Shown here piece by piece: positions 1 to 7,592 of a stretch of DNA of 13,844 nucleotides. The translations under genes and the position numbers were made by a program. The notes below the pieces were generated by a model that made no database searches, had not been told where the DNA came from, and saw nothing but the letters and a program-made list of their open reading frames with translations. Each line of letters begins with the position of its first letter. Position 1 is the first letter of the stretch. This DNA is from JAEUKQ01 sp964414755 (GTDB taxonomy: Bacteria; Pseudomonadota; Alphaproteobacteria; JAEUKQ01), in assembly GCA_964414755.1 (NCBI GenBank), contig CAYPXH010000037.1, forward strand, positions 1-13,844, written 5' to 3'.

Positions 1-948
1 AGAAATCTTATAAAACACTGTGATATATTAATTGAAAATTTTAAGGTTGGCGATATGGACAGGTATGGCCTATCATATGCCAAGTTATCTGGCGATTTTC
101 CAAAATTAATTTATTGCTCTATCACTGGTTTTGGTCAAACCGGGCCTTATGCCAACCGCCCAGGATATGATTTTTTAGCACAAGCAATGGGTGGATTAAT
201 GAGCATCACAGGTGACCCCGCTGGCGCACCAACCAAAGTTGGCGTGGCGGTGGCGGATTTGATGTGCGGGATGTATGCATCTGTGGCTGTTTTAGCAGCT
301 CTTCATCACCGTAATACATACGACCAGGGACAATATATTGACCTTGGGTTATTTGACACCCAAGTTGCCTGGCTGGCCAATGTAGGACTTAATTATTTGG
401 TTTCTCAACAGATACCGAAACGAATGGGTAATGAACATCCTAATATAGTTCCCTACACCGTAATGCCCTGTCAAGACGGTTATTTTGTTTTAGCTGTTGG
501 TAACGATCAACAATTTCAACAGTTTTGTAAGGTAGCTAAAACAAGTCTTGCTGATGACCCACGTTTCACCACAAATAGTAATCGGGTAAAAAACCGTGAA
601 TTGCTTTATCCATTGCTGCGTGATATTACCAATCAGCACCCCCAAAAATTTTGGGTGGATCATTTAACAGCTGCTAATGTCCCTTGCAGCCCAGTTAATG
701 ATATAGGCCAAGTTTTTGCAGACCCACAAATTATGGCACGCAATATGAAAATCTCCATGAATTACCCGCTAGCAGCCAGTAAAAAGGTTGCTCTGATTGG
801 CAACCCTATTAACATGTCGCAAACCCCAGTAACCTATAGATACGCCCCACCCCAACTTGGTGCACATAGCCAGGAAGTTTTACAAAATATTCTTGGCCTA
901 TCCCAAACTGAAATTACCGATCTTTATCACCAAAAAATTATTGGTTAG
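1..948 (+). CDS. CaiB/BaiF family (class III) CoA-transferase, 5' truncated
   Basis: The reading frame is open from the first base (codons before the ATG at 55 read NLIKHCDILIENFKVGD), so that ATG is internal and the true start lies outside the window; 315 C-terminal residues are present. Family features seen: 'DILIENFKVGDMDRYGL', 'YCSITGFGQTGP', 'RPGYD', and an Asp in 'IDLGLFDTQ' (codon 355-357) that aligns with the catalytic Asp of formyl-CoA transferase (Asp169), which forms the aspartyl-CoA anhydride. Family members move CoA between carboxylic acids in the cytoplasm. The stretch around 'GNEHPNIVPY' and 'DGYFVLAVGNDQQF' resembles succinyl-CoA:glutarate/dicarboxylate CoA-transferases, so a dicarboxylate substrate is plausible but not shown. 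It is convergent with the NAPRTase gene. The 103-nt gap between them (949-1051) holds T-rich sequence but no clear hairpin. Confidence 0.9.
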   Translation, partial: RNLIKHCDILIENFKVGDMDRYGLSYAKLSGDFPKLIYCSITGFGQTGPYANRPGYDFLAQAMGGLMSITGDPAGAPTKVGVAVADLMCGMYASVAVLAALHHRNTYDQGQYIDLGLFDTQVAWLANVGLNYLVSQQIPKRMGNEHPNIVPYTVMPCQDGYFVLAVGNDQQFQQFCKVAKTSLADDPRFTTNSNRVKNRELLYPLLRDITNQHPQKFWVDHLTAANVPCSPVNDIGQVFADPQIMARNMKISMNYPLAASKKVALIGNPINMSQTPVTYRYAPPQLGAHSQEVLQNILGLSQTEITDLYHQKIIG

Positions 949-1051
949 CTTAGTCACAACTACTTTTAAGATAATAATCTAGCTAATTAAGGTTTTATTT
1001 TTTGTATAGCAATATTTGATAGATATATTCTTTTTTTTAAGGTCTACATCC

Positions 1052-2206
1052 TTAGTTTTTCTTGCGAAATAAAAATTCACGGCCTAATTTCACCCGTTGT
1101 TGGCCATTATATTCGATAATATCAGCCGTGGCGTAGGTTTCGGTCCAAACTTGCGGTAAATAAGAACCTGTTCCAATAACATCGATTGGTGCTTTGGCGT
1201 CTGCCATGACCTTGCATTTCAATGGGTCAAAACCAGATGACCCAACAATTTTTACTTTATGAAAGCCATACTGATCCAGCGCCTGGCGCAAGTGAAAAAT
1301 AGATGCCACAGAAACACCCGCACCAACTAAATATTTTAATTCTGCCTCGGTACGATAGCCACGAATAGCTTGCGGAGCAAATTGATCCAATACCGCGTAT
1401 GATTTTGTTTGATCAAGGCCTTCCATAAAACGGCTTCCAGGCGTGTCAAGCCGAATGCTAAGACGCCCCTGTGTTATTAAATGCCCAAAATGCCTGCAAA
1501 CTTCAAGACTGTCTGTGATTTCACGTCCAAAATAATCAACCAAAGCGGTTAACGGTTCTTGTGGAAACATTTGATGAAACATTTGTACAGCTTTTAATGT
1601 AGACCCTGCATAGCCAATAAGCGCATGAGGCATGGTGCCCAAAGCATCTGACCTACCAAAATATTTTGCTGTCGCAGCTGTTGCGTTCCCGATAAAACCC
1701 CTAGCCCCAACCGTGCGCTTTGCCGCTTCTGAACCAACGCTAGCAGCGTAAGCCATCATTTCGGCCATTTCAAGACCGGCGCAATGACGGGCATCCATGG
1801 CAATAAAAGCCACATTAGGCAAATCGACACACATGATATAAGCGTTAAAGGCTGCAACACAAACAGGACCTAGTTTTTGTAAAAACAGTGTTTCTAAATC
1901 AGCTAATGCAGAAAAAGAACCTGTAATATATAAAATTGGCTCGCCAGCACCAACCCAATCACCTTCCGGATAAAGACATTCAATATCAAAATGTGTTCCT
2001 CGCAACTTGGCAACTTCCTGCAACCAGGTAATAATTAACCGTGGTGCTGAAATAACCGGCCGGCGCATAAAAACAGCATAAGTTACTGTATTGTCGCCAA
2101 ATTTCTGAACTATTTTCTTGGTACTTAGAAAATAATGATCTGTCCAAGAGGTGATTGTTTCTTCAACTGTTGAAGAATTATGTACAACAGAATCTTTTTT
2201 TACCAT
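1052..2206 (-). CDS. pncB: Nicotinate phosphoribosyltransferase
   Basis: The product (384 aa, near the usual ~400) would convert nicotinate and PRPP to nicotinate mononucleotide in the Preiss-Handler NAD salvage pathway. Visible family features are N-terminal 'TSWTDHYFLSTKKIV' (substrate pocket region), 'GNATAATAKYFG' (~173-184), 'GTMPHALIGYAGS' with His194 at the place of the conserved GTxxH histidine that is phosphorylated in enterobacterial PncB, and 'IDVIGTGSYLP' (~341-351), the phosphate-binding loop. The frame is open up to an ATG at 2245, but that start would overlap the upstream gabD stop. The ATG at 2206 has AGGA (reading TTTAGGAAACGAA before it) and lies 8 nt after the gabD stop, so I chose it. 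It is the second gene of a gabD-pncB unit. Family assignment is firm; specificity for nicotinate over related bases is inferred. Confidence 0.88.
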   Translation of the reverse strand: MVKKDSVVHNSSTVEETITSWTDHYFLSTKKIVQKFGDNTVTYAVFMRRPVISAPRLIITWLQEVAKLRGTHFDIECLYPEGDWVGAGEPILYITGSFSALADLETLFLQKLGPVCVAAFNAYIMCVDLPNVAFIAMDARHCAGLEMAEMMAYAASVGSEAAKRTVGARGFIGNATAATAKYFGRSDALGTMPHALIGYAGSTLKAVQMFHQMFPQEPLTALVDYFGREITDSLEVCRHFGHLITQGRLSIRLDTPGSRFMEGLDQTKSYAVLDQFAPQAIRGYRTEAELKYLVGAGVSVASIFHLRQALDQYGFHKVKIVGSSGFDPLKCKVMADAKAPIDVIGTGSYLPQVWTETYATADIIEYNGQQRVKLGREFLFRKKN

Positions 2207-2214
2207 TTCGTTTC

Positions 2215-3696
2215 CTAAACAGTGCCGTGCACGCCCCCCAAACATACATATTTTATCTCGATAAAATCCTCAATACCATACTTGGAACCTTCACGCCCCA
2301 TCCCACTTTCCTTAATACCGCCAAAAGGAGCAACTTCGGTTGAGATAATCCCTGTATTCACGCCAACAATACCGCATTCAAGCGCTTCAGCCACACGCCA
2401 AACTCTTGCAACATTACGACTATAGAAATAGCCAGCCAACCCATATTCGCTGGAATTAGCAAGTGTGACAGCCTCCTGTTCGGTTTTAAACCGAAAAAGC
2501 GGGGCTAAAGGACCAAAAGTTTCCTCACGCGCAACCATCATGTCTGATGTTACATCGGTCATAACAGTTGGTTCGAAGAAACTTTGGCCCAGGCTATGTT
2601 TCTTACCCCCAACAATAAGTTTTGCACCTTTTTTTAGGGCATCATCAATATGTTGTTCAACTTTTGCAACAGCTTTCATATCAATCAAAGGCCCCTGCTG
2701 AATACCTGGTTCTACACCGTTTCCAACCTTTAGGTTATGTACAGCATCCCCCAATTTTTTAGCGAAAACATTATAAACTTTATCCTGAACCAACAACCGA
2801 TTAGCACAAACACATGTCTGGCCTGTGTTACGGAATTTCGAAGCCAAAGCCCCATCAACCGCTGCATCCAAATCAGCATCATCAAAAACAATAAACGGTG
2901 CATTCCCGCCTAATTCAAGAGACAGCTTTTTAACTGTACCTGCACATTGTTGCATCAAAATTTTTCCAACCTCAGTTGATCCAGTGAAGCTAACTTTTCG
3001 TACTAAAGGATTGGTTGTCAGCTCACGGCCAATATCCTGTGCCGATCCGGTAACAATATTTATAACTCCAGCAGGAAAACCGGCGCGCTCCGCCAACGCT
3101 ACCAAGGCAAAAGCTGACAAGGGCGTTTGCGTGGCCGGTTTGATAACGACCGTACAACCGGCGGCCAAGGCAGGGCCGCATTTTCGGGTAATCATGGCAT
3201 TAGGAAAATTCCATGGTGTAATGGCGGCAACCACACCAACCGGCTGTTTCAGCACCATAATTCTTTTGTCGGGCTGGGGATGTGGAATAATATCACCATA
3301 AATGCGTTTGGCTTCTTCCGCAAACCATTCAATAAACGAGGCACCATACACAACCTCCGAGCGTGACTCAGTTAACGGCTTTCCCTGTTCGGCAGTCATA
3401 ATCAAGGCTAGGTCTTCTTGATGCTGCAGAATAAGGTTATACCATTGGCGCAATAAATTAGCGCGCTCCTTACCCGATTTTGCCCGCCATGCTGGCCACG
3501 CAGCCTGTGCGGCTGCAATTGCCCGCCTGGTTTCAACCCCTGTCATATAAGGAATTTCTACAATCACTTGGCCTGTTGCTGGATTTTTTACAGCAACCGT
3601 TTTTTGGTTATCTGCGCCAAGCCATTGCCCATTAATGTACCCTAGTGGTTTTAGCAAGCCAGGGTCTTTTAAGTTTATAGATTTTATAGAATTCAT
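2215..3696 (-). CDS. gabD: Succinate-semialdehyde dehydrogenase (NADP+ type)
   Basis: A full-length aldehyde dehydrogenase (493 aa; E. coli GabD is about 482) oxidising succinate semialdehyde to succinate in the cytoplasm, the last step of the GABA shunt. Seen: 'TPWNFPNAM' (N163, oxyanion hole), K186 in 'VVIKPATQTP' (cofactor ribose/phosphate contact), 'FTGSTEVG' (237-244), general base E261 in 'LELGGNAPFIVFDDAD', and nucleophile C295 in 'GQTCVCANR', followed by C297 as in many GabD proteins. 'RKCGPALAAGC' and 'PFGGIKESGMGREGS' are also typical of the GabD subfamily. The ATG at 3696 is preceded by AGG (AGGTTGCC). It is first in a unit with the NAPRTase 8 nt downstream. No GABA transaminase is in the window, so the source of the aldehyde is unknown. 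I saw no convincing promoter in 3697-3858. Confidence 0.92.
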   Translation of the reverse strand: MNSIKSINLKDPGLLKPLGYINGQWLGADNQKTVAVKNPATGQVIVEIPYMTGVETRRAIAAAQAAWPAWRAKSGKERANLLRQWYNLILQHQEDLALIMTAEQGKPLTESRSEVVYGASFIEWFAEEAKRIYGDIIPHPQPDKRIMVLKQPVGVVAAITPWNFPNAMITRKCGPALAAGCTVVIKPATQTPLSAFALVALAERAGFPAGVINIVTGSAQDIGRELTTNPLVRKVSFTGSTEVGKILMQQCAGTVKKLSLELGGNAPFIVFDDADLDAAVDGALASKFRNTGQTCVCANRLLVQDKVYNVFAKKLGDAVHNLKVGNGVEPGIQQGPLIDMKAVAKVEQHIDDALKKGAKLIVGGKKHSLGQSFFEPTVMTDVTSDMMVAREETFGPLAPLFRFKTEQEAVTLANSSEYGLAGYFYSRNVARVWRVAEALECGIVGVNTGIISTEVAPFGGIKESGMGREGSKYGIEDFIEIKYVCLGGVHGTV

Positions 3697-3858
3697 GGCA
3701 ACCTATGAATAAGTTAGTGCGTGGTGAATAAATAAAAGCCTTTATATTAGTCGCAAAGTAACATGGATAGCTTTAATATTCAACAGTTTATCCCTAAAAA
3801 AAGTAACTGTATGTGTTAACTATTTCTATGATATCTATCAGATCAAATACTAGGATGA

Positions 3859-3958
3859 NNNNNNNNNNNNNNNNNNNNNNNNNNNNNNNNNNNNNNNNNN
3901 NNNNNNNNNNNNNNNNNNNNNNNNNNNNNNNNNNNNNNNNNNNNNNNNNNNNNNNNNN
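3859..3958. other. Assembly gap (100 N)
   Basis: Exactly 100 unknown bases, the conventional filler for a scaffold gap of undetermined length. The distance and reading frame across it are therefore not known. The flank at 3697-3858 is AT-rich, contains the upstream region of gabD, and has no long open frame on the + strand. The gap cuts the 5' part of the + strand gene that ends at 4290. Confidence 0.98.
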
Positions 3959-4290
3959 ATAATTGCTATTATCGTGGCACCTGGAAAATTCAAGAAATAA
4001 ACCCTAAAGCTTGCTTTTCTTATGTTGATGCACAACAACAATCAGGATATAGAACAAGTTGTTTTTACATAGGCCTAACAGCCGATCGTCAAATTGTTTT
4101 CGCTGTTTCAACCAAAAACATGGCAACCAATAACCCAGAGTATGGCCACCCACCATTATCAGAATTATCTTTTATAGCACGCTCTATCAACGTAGAGTTT
4201 GGTAACTTCTACAATTTACCTATCAACAATGATGCAACAATAACCAACGGTTTCTGTACCAAAATGATTTCATGGAATGTAACCTGGTAG
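3959..4290 (+). CDS. Unrecognised protein, C-terminal 109 codons (5' end lost in gap)
   Basis: Immediately right of the gap the + strand frame beginning at 3961 is open for 109 codons to a TAG at 4288-4290. Translation starts NCYYRGTWKIQEINPKAC and ends GFCTKMISWNVTW. It has four cysteines (fragment residues 2, 18, 34, 99) and many aromatic and Asn residues, and includes 'CFYIGLTADRQIVFAVSTKN'. I recognise no family. The even cysteine number and polar/aromatic make-up would suit an exported, disulfide-bonded domain, but no signal peptide can be seen because the N-terminus is missing. An ATG at 3828-3830 before the gap (MISIRSNTRM) could be its start, but the gap length is arbitrary so the frame cannot be joined. 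The stop is only 4 nt from the convergent glmS stop, leaving no room for a terminator between them. Confidence 0.6.
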
Positions 4291-4294
4291 CATT

Positions 4295-6124
4295 TTATTC
4301 GACCGTTACACTTTTAGCAAGGTTGCGCGGTTGATCAACATCATTACCTTTCAGCCAAGCTGCTTGATAAGCTAACATTTGCATTGGTAAGGCATAAACA
4401 ATAGGGCTATTGATTAGGTGGGTATTGACCGGTATTTCGAGCCGATGATGAACGCCAACTTTGGCACGTTCATGTCCCTGACGATCACTAATTAAAATAA
4501 CTTGCCCACCCCGTGCAGCTACAACTTCCATATTATTTAAGGTTTTATCAAGAAGATAGTCATTAGGTGCAATAACAACTACGGGAACTTTGTCGTCAAT
4601 AAGCGCTATTGGCCCATGTTTCATTTCACCAGCTGCATACCCTTCAGCATGAATATAGGTTAATTCTTTAAATTTTAATGCTCCTTCCAAAGCTAAGGGG
4701 TAAGAGACCCCGCGCCCTAAAAACAAAACATCTTTTGCTTGGGTCATTTTTTCAGCAATCTTATGGATCATATCTTGTTTACCCAGTAACTGGGCTAAAA
4801 TTGCCGGTGTTTCAAGAAGTTCGGCTGTCAATTGCTGGGCTGTTTTAACGTCAAGCTGGTGGCGTTTTAAAGCAGCATCAATAACTAAACATGCCAAAAC
4901 AGTTAGTTGTGCTGTGAATGCCTTGGTTGAAGCCACTCCAATTTCTGGACCAGCCATTGTTGTTACAACAACATCACTTTCACGTGCCATGGCACTTTCA
5001 GGAACATTGATTAAAGAAATGGTTTTCTGTCCCTGCTGTTTGGCGTAGCGAATTGCCCCTAACGTATCAATCGTTTCACCCGATTGCGAAATACCTAAAG
5101 TTGCCTCGCCCGATGTAAAGCAACCTTCACGATACCGAAATTCTGACCCGATATCAACATTGCAGGCAATCTTGGCATATTTCTCGAACCAATATTTAGC
5201 AACCATACCGCTTAAGTATGCGGTGCCACAACCTACAATATTAAGGCGTTGAATTTTATTCCAATCAACCTGCCCAGCAAGAGATGGAAAATGGGGTAAC
5301 CTGGTTTGCGGTTGCAAATAATGCTTCAGCAGATTTCCAACCACAGATGGCTGTTCATGAATTTCCTTAAGCATATAATGGCGAAATTCACCTTTTCCAA
5401 TTAATTCACCGGAAAAAGCAGTTTGTTTCACAACACGACTAACCAATTTTCCACGATTGTAAAATTGTGCCCCTTTGGGTGTCAAAACGACCCAATCATC
5501 ATCTTCTAAATAGGTCACCTTATTGGTAAGTGAAGCTAAGGCAATGGCATCAGATCCCAAATACATTTCACCTTGACCATAGCCTACCACCAAGGGGCTA
5601 CCACGCCGAACACCTATTAACATTTCATCGCGATGTCCGAAAAGTATCGCAAGTGAGAAAGCGCCTTTTAATCTTGGCAAAGCTTCTGCCACCGCTTGTT
5701 CAGGGGTTTTTTGTTGTTCTAAAGAACGGGTAAGCAATACAGCAATAGTTTCGGTATCGGTTTCACTATTAAAATGATATCCTTCCTGCTCTAATTCCTG
5801 TTTCAATTCCTGATAATTTTCAATAATACCATTATGAACTAAAGCTACAAGATTGGTTGCATGAGGATGGGCATTTTGTTCACTTGGCTTGCCATGGGTA
5901 GCCCAACGTGTATGACCAATACCAACTGTTCCCGGCAAAGGGCGTTCTTTGATAAGGTCGCCTAGTTTCTCAAGCTTTCCTTCAGCGCGGCGACGCTCAA
6001 TATTTCCATTTACTAGTGTCGCAACCCCTGCAGAATCATACCCTCTATATTCCAACTTCTTCAGCCCATCCAACAATAGCTGAGATACCGGCCGCTTGGC
6101 AACAACACCCATAATTCCGCACAT
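4295..6124 (-). CDS. glmS: Glutamine--fructose-6-phosphate aminotransferase (isomerizing)
   Basis: GlmS makes glucosamine-6-phosphate from fructose-6-phosphate and glutamine, the entry step to UDP-GlcNAc for peptidoglycan and LPS. At 609 aa it is full length. The N-terminal glutaminase domain starts MCGI, with Cys2 as nucleophile after Met removal; 'GIGHTRWATHG' (~69-78), 'HNGIIENY' (97-104) and 'SETDTETIA' follow. The C-terminal half has two SIS sugar-isomerase domains ('GCGTAYLSG', 'SQSGETIDTLGA', 'FLGRGVSYPLALEGALKFKE', 'KHGPIALID') and ends with the usual 'PRNLAKSVTVE'. The start ATG at 6124 overlaps the glmU stop by one base (TAATG), with AAGGAG (6133-6138) 8 nt upstream inside glmU, so translation is probably coupled. 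No glmS ribozyme is expected or seen. Confidence 0.97.
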   Translation of the reverse strand: MCGIMGVVAKRPVSQLLLDGLKKLEYRGYDSAGVATLVNGNIERRRAEGKLEKLGDLIKERPLPGTVGIGHTRWATHGKPSEQNAHPHATNLVALVHNGIIENYQELKQELEQEGYHFNSETDTETIAVLLTRSLEQQKTPEQAVAEALPRLKGAFSLAILFGHRDEMLIGVRRGSPLVVGYGQGEMYLGSDAIALASLTNKVTYLEDDDWVVLTPKGAQFYNRGKLVSRVVKQTAFSGELIGKGEFRHYMLKEIHEQPSVVGNLLKHYLQPQTRLPHFPSLAGQVDWNKIQRLNIVGCGTAYLSGMVAKYWFEKYAKIACNVDIGSEFRYREGCFTSGEATLGISQSGETIDTLGAIRYAKQQGQKTISLINVPESAMARESDVVVTTMAGPEIGVASTKAFTAQLTVLACLVIDAALKRHQLDVKTAQQLTAELLETPAILAQLLGKQDMIHKIAEKMTQAKDVLFLGRGVSYPLALEGALKFKELTYIHAEGYAAGEMKHGPIALIDDKVPVVVIAPNDYLLDKTLNNMEVVAARGGQVILISDRQGHERAKVGVHHRLEIPVNTHLINSPIVYALPMQMLAYQAAWLKGNDVDQPRNLAKSVTVE

Positions 6125-7479
6125 TATTTTTTCTCCTTGCTTTGTTGTTTCTCTAGACGATACTTACTGGCACGCCCTAGTTTATTGATCTGTGAAGAAC
6201 GCGCAACCGCTATACTATCTGCCGGAACATTTTGGGTAATAACGCTACCCGCACCAACTATTGCCCCTTTACCAACAACAATTGGCGCAACCAGTGATGT
6301 ATTTGACCCAATAAAGCTTTCATCTTCAATGATGGTTTGATATTTGTTAACACCATCATAATTACATGTGATCGTTCCAGCGCCTATATTAACTGATTGT
6401 CCAATTGTTGCATCACCAACATATGAAAGATGGTTGATTTTTGCGCCCTTACCTACCGTGCTATTTTTTATTTCAACAAAATTACCGATGTGCGCTTGTT
6501 CTTGTATTTCCGTTCCTGGTCTGATTCGTGCAAAAGGGCCTATTTTAGCAAACCGCCCAATCCGAACACCTTCCAAAACCGAGAATGGGCGTATTTCTGC
6601 CCCCTCTTCAATCACAACTGCCGGACCAATATGAACAAAGGGATGAATAAGAACATCATGGGCAATCTTAACATCAGCATTTAACCATACTGTATTTGGG
6701 TCAAGTAATGTTACGCCCTTCTGCATCACTTGCTGATGCAGGCGTTTTTGCATTAGCTGATTAACATGGGCCAGCTCGGCACGCGAATTAACGCCCAACA
6801 TCTCTGTCGCTTCTGCCGCGACAACCACTGCTCGCTGACCTTGTTGATTAGCTAATTTGACAATGTCTGTTAAATAATACTCGTTTTGGGCGTTGGTGTT
6901 GGTTAGCAAACCCAATAATTGGGGCAATAAAACCCCTCGCACCATCATGATACCAGAATTACACAAATTAATCTTTTTTTGATCGCTGGTTGTGTCACGT
7001 TCCTCAACAATCTCTTTTAACAGTCCATTATCAATAACCAATCGGCCATAACCAGTTGGGTTGATCATATGCATACCCAAAACAACTAGTCCAACAGGTT
7101 GTTGTTGGCCTTGTGCCTGATCAAAAATACGGCGCATATTTTCAAGGGTTTCCGCTGTAACAAGAGGGCAATCGCCATAAAGTACAAGCACATCGTGATT
7201 GGCAATATTTTGCAGCGCCGAAAGTCCAACTTGCACAGCATGGCCTGTACCCAATTGCTTGTCTTGAATGACCGTTGGCCAAGGAAATGCAACATCAGCA
7301 ACATTTTGCATGTTAGGCCCAACAACAACAGCCAACTGCGATGGTTTTAGCTGAATTGCAGTATTCATAACGTGGCGCAACATTGGCCAACCGGCAACAG
7401 GATGCAGAACCTTTGGAAGCGACGACTGCATCCGCTGACCTTTTCCTGCAGCAAGAATAACAACTGCTAACAAAGCCAA
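6124..7479 (-). CDS. glmU: Bifunctional UDP-GlcNAc pyrophosphorylase / GlcN-1-P acetyltransferase
   Basis: GlmU acetylates glucosamine-1-phosphate and then transfers UMP to give UDP-N-acetylglucosamine, two steps after GlmS. At 451 aa it is full length. The N-terminal nucleotidyltransferase shows 'LAAGKGQRM' (9-17) with Lys23 in 'LPKVLHP', and 'VLYGDCPL'. The C-terminal left-handed beta-helix has hexapeptide repeats ('IGPFARIRPG', 'IGNFVEIKNS', 'KINHLSYVGDATIG', 'NIGAGTITCNYDG'), which include acetyltransferase active-site residues. The start is TTG at 7479: an in-frame TGA lies 24 nt upstream, no ATG or GTG falls between, and the next Met (17) is inside the nucleotide-binding loop. AGGGGA sits 6 nt before the TTG. 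It is first gene of glmU-glmS. Confidence 0.96.
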   Translation of the reverse strand: MALLAVVILAAGKGQRMQSSLPKVLHPVAGWPMLRHVMNTAIQLKPSQLAVVVGPNMQNVADVAFPWPTVIQDKQLGTGHAVQVGLSALQNIANHDVLVLYGDCPLVTAETLENMRRIFDQAQGQQQPVGLVVLGMHMINPTGYGRLVIDNGLLKEIVEERDTTSDQKKINLCNSGIMMVRGVLLPQLLGLLTNTNAQNEYYLTDIVKLANQQGQRAVVVAAEATEMLGVNSRAELAHVNQLMQKRLHQQVMQKGVTLLDPNTVWLNADVKIAHDVLIHPFVHIGPAVVIEEGAEIRPFSVLEGVRIGRFAKIGPFARIRPGTEIQEQAHIGNFVEIKNSTVGKGAKINHLSYVGDATIGQSVNIGAGTITCNYDGVNKYQTIIEDESFIGSNTSLVAPIVVGKGAIVGAGSVITQNVPADSIAVARSSQINKLGRASKYRLEKQQSKEKK

Positions 7480-7485
7480 ATTTAA

Positions 7486-7491
7486 TCCCCT
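7486..7491 (-). promoter_or_regulatory. Ribosome binding site fixing the TTG start of glmU
   Basis: On the - strand AGGGGA lies 6 nt before the TTG at 7479. This is good spacing and supports the non-ATG start, which has no usable alternative in frame. Confidence 0.7.
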
Positions 7492-7501
7492 ATATAATCA
7501 C

Positions 7502-7518
7502 ATCGATACCATATCGAT
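7502..7518. repeat. Perfect 7-3-7 inverted repeat at glmU transcription start
   Basis: ATCGATA-CCA-TATCGAT reads the same on both strands except for the 3-nt centre. It lies 23 nt before the glmU start codon and, if the promoter at 7523-7552 is right, covers the expected transcription start. It could be an operator for a dimeric regulator or a small 5'-UTR hairpin; no known regulator's site is recognised. Confidence 0.6.
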
Positions 7519-7522
7519 TTGT

Positions 7523-7552
7523 AGCATAAAAACGATCAAATAAAAATGGCAA
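7523..7552 (-). promoter_or_regulatory. Candidate sigma-70 type promoter for glmU-glmS
   Basis: On the - strand TTGCCA (7547-7552) and TATGCT (7523-7528) are separated by 18 nt, matching the -35 element at 5 of 6 and the -10 element at 4 of 6 positions. It is in the correct place between the DUF4167 stop (7593) and glmU. The match is moderate and such sequences also occur by chance in AT-rich DNA. Confidence 0.4.
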
Positions 7553-7592
7553 AAATATGGCATCACTTACTAATAAGCAATACAGCAAGTAA

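Noticed and set aside
949..1051. Terminator between CoA-transferase and NAPRTase genes
   Set aside because: T-rich stretches exist on the + strand but no hairpin of useful stability precedes them.
2207..2245. Longer start for the NAPRTase at ATG 2245
   Set aside because: It would overlap the gabD end by 31 nt and add a non-conserved 13-residue leader; the ATG at 2206 has the better ribosome binding site.
2825..3301. 158-aa open frame on + strand
   Set aside because: Lies wholly antisense to gabD, whose catalytic motifs are intact; composition is a mirror of the dehydrogenase codons, and no ribosome binding site was noted.
3850..4041. 63-aa - strand frame across the gap
   Set aside because: More than half its residues are unknown because it spans the 100 N; it is an artefact of reading through filler and conflicts with the longer + strand frame.
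6368..6684. Two + strand frames (84 and 88 aa) inside glmU
   Set aside because: Antisense shadows of the hexapeptide-repeat region of glmU, whose periodic codons leave other frames open.
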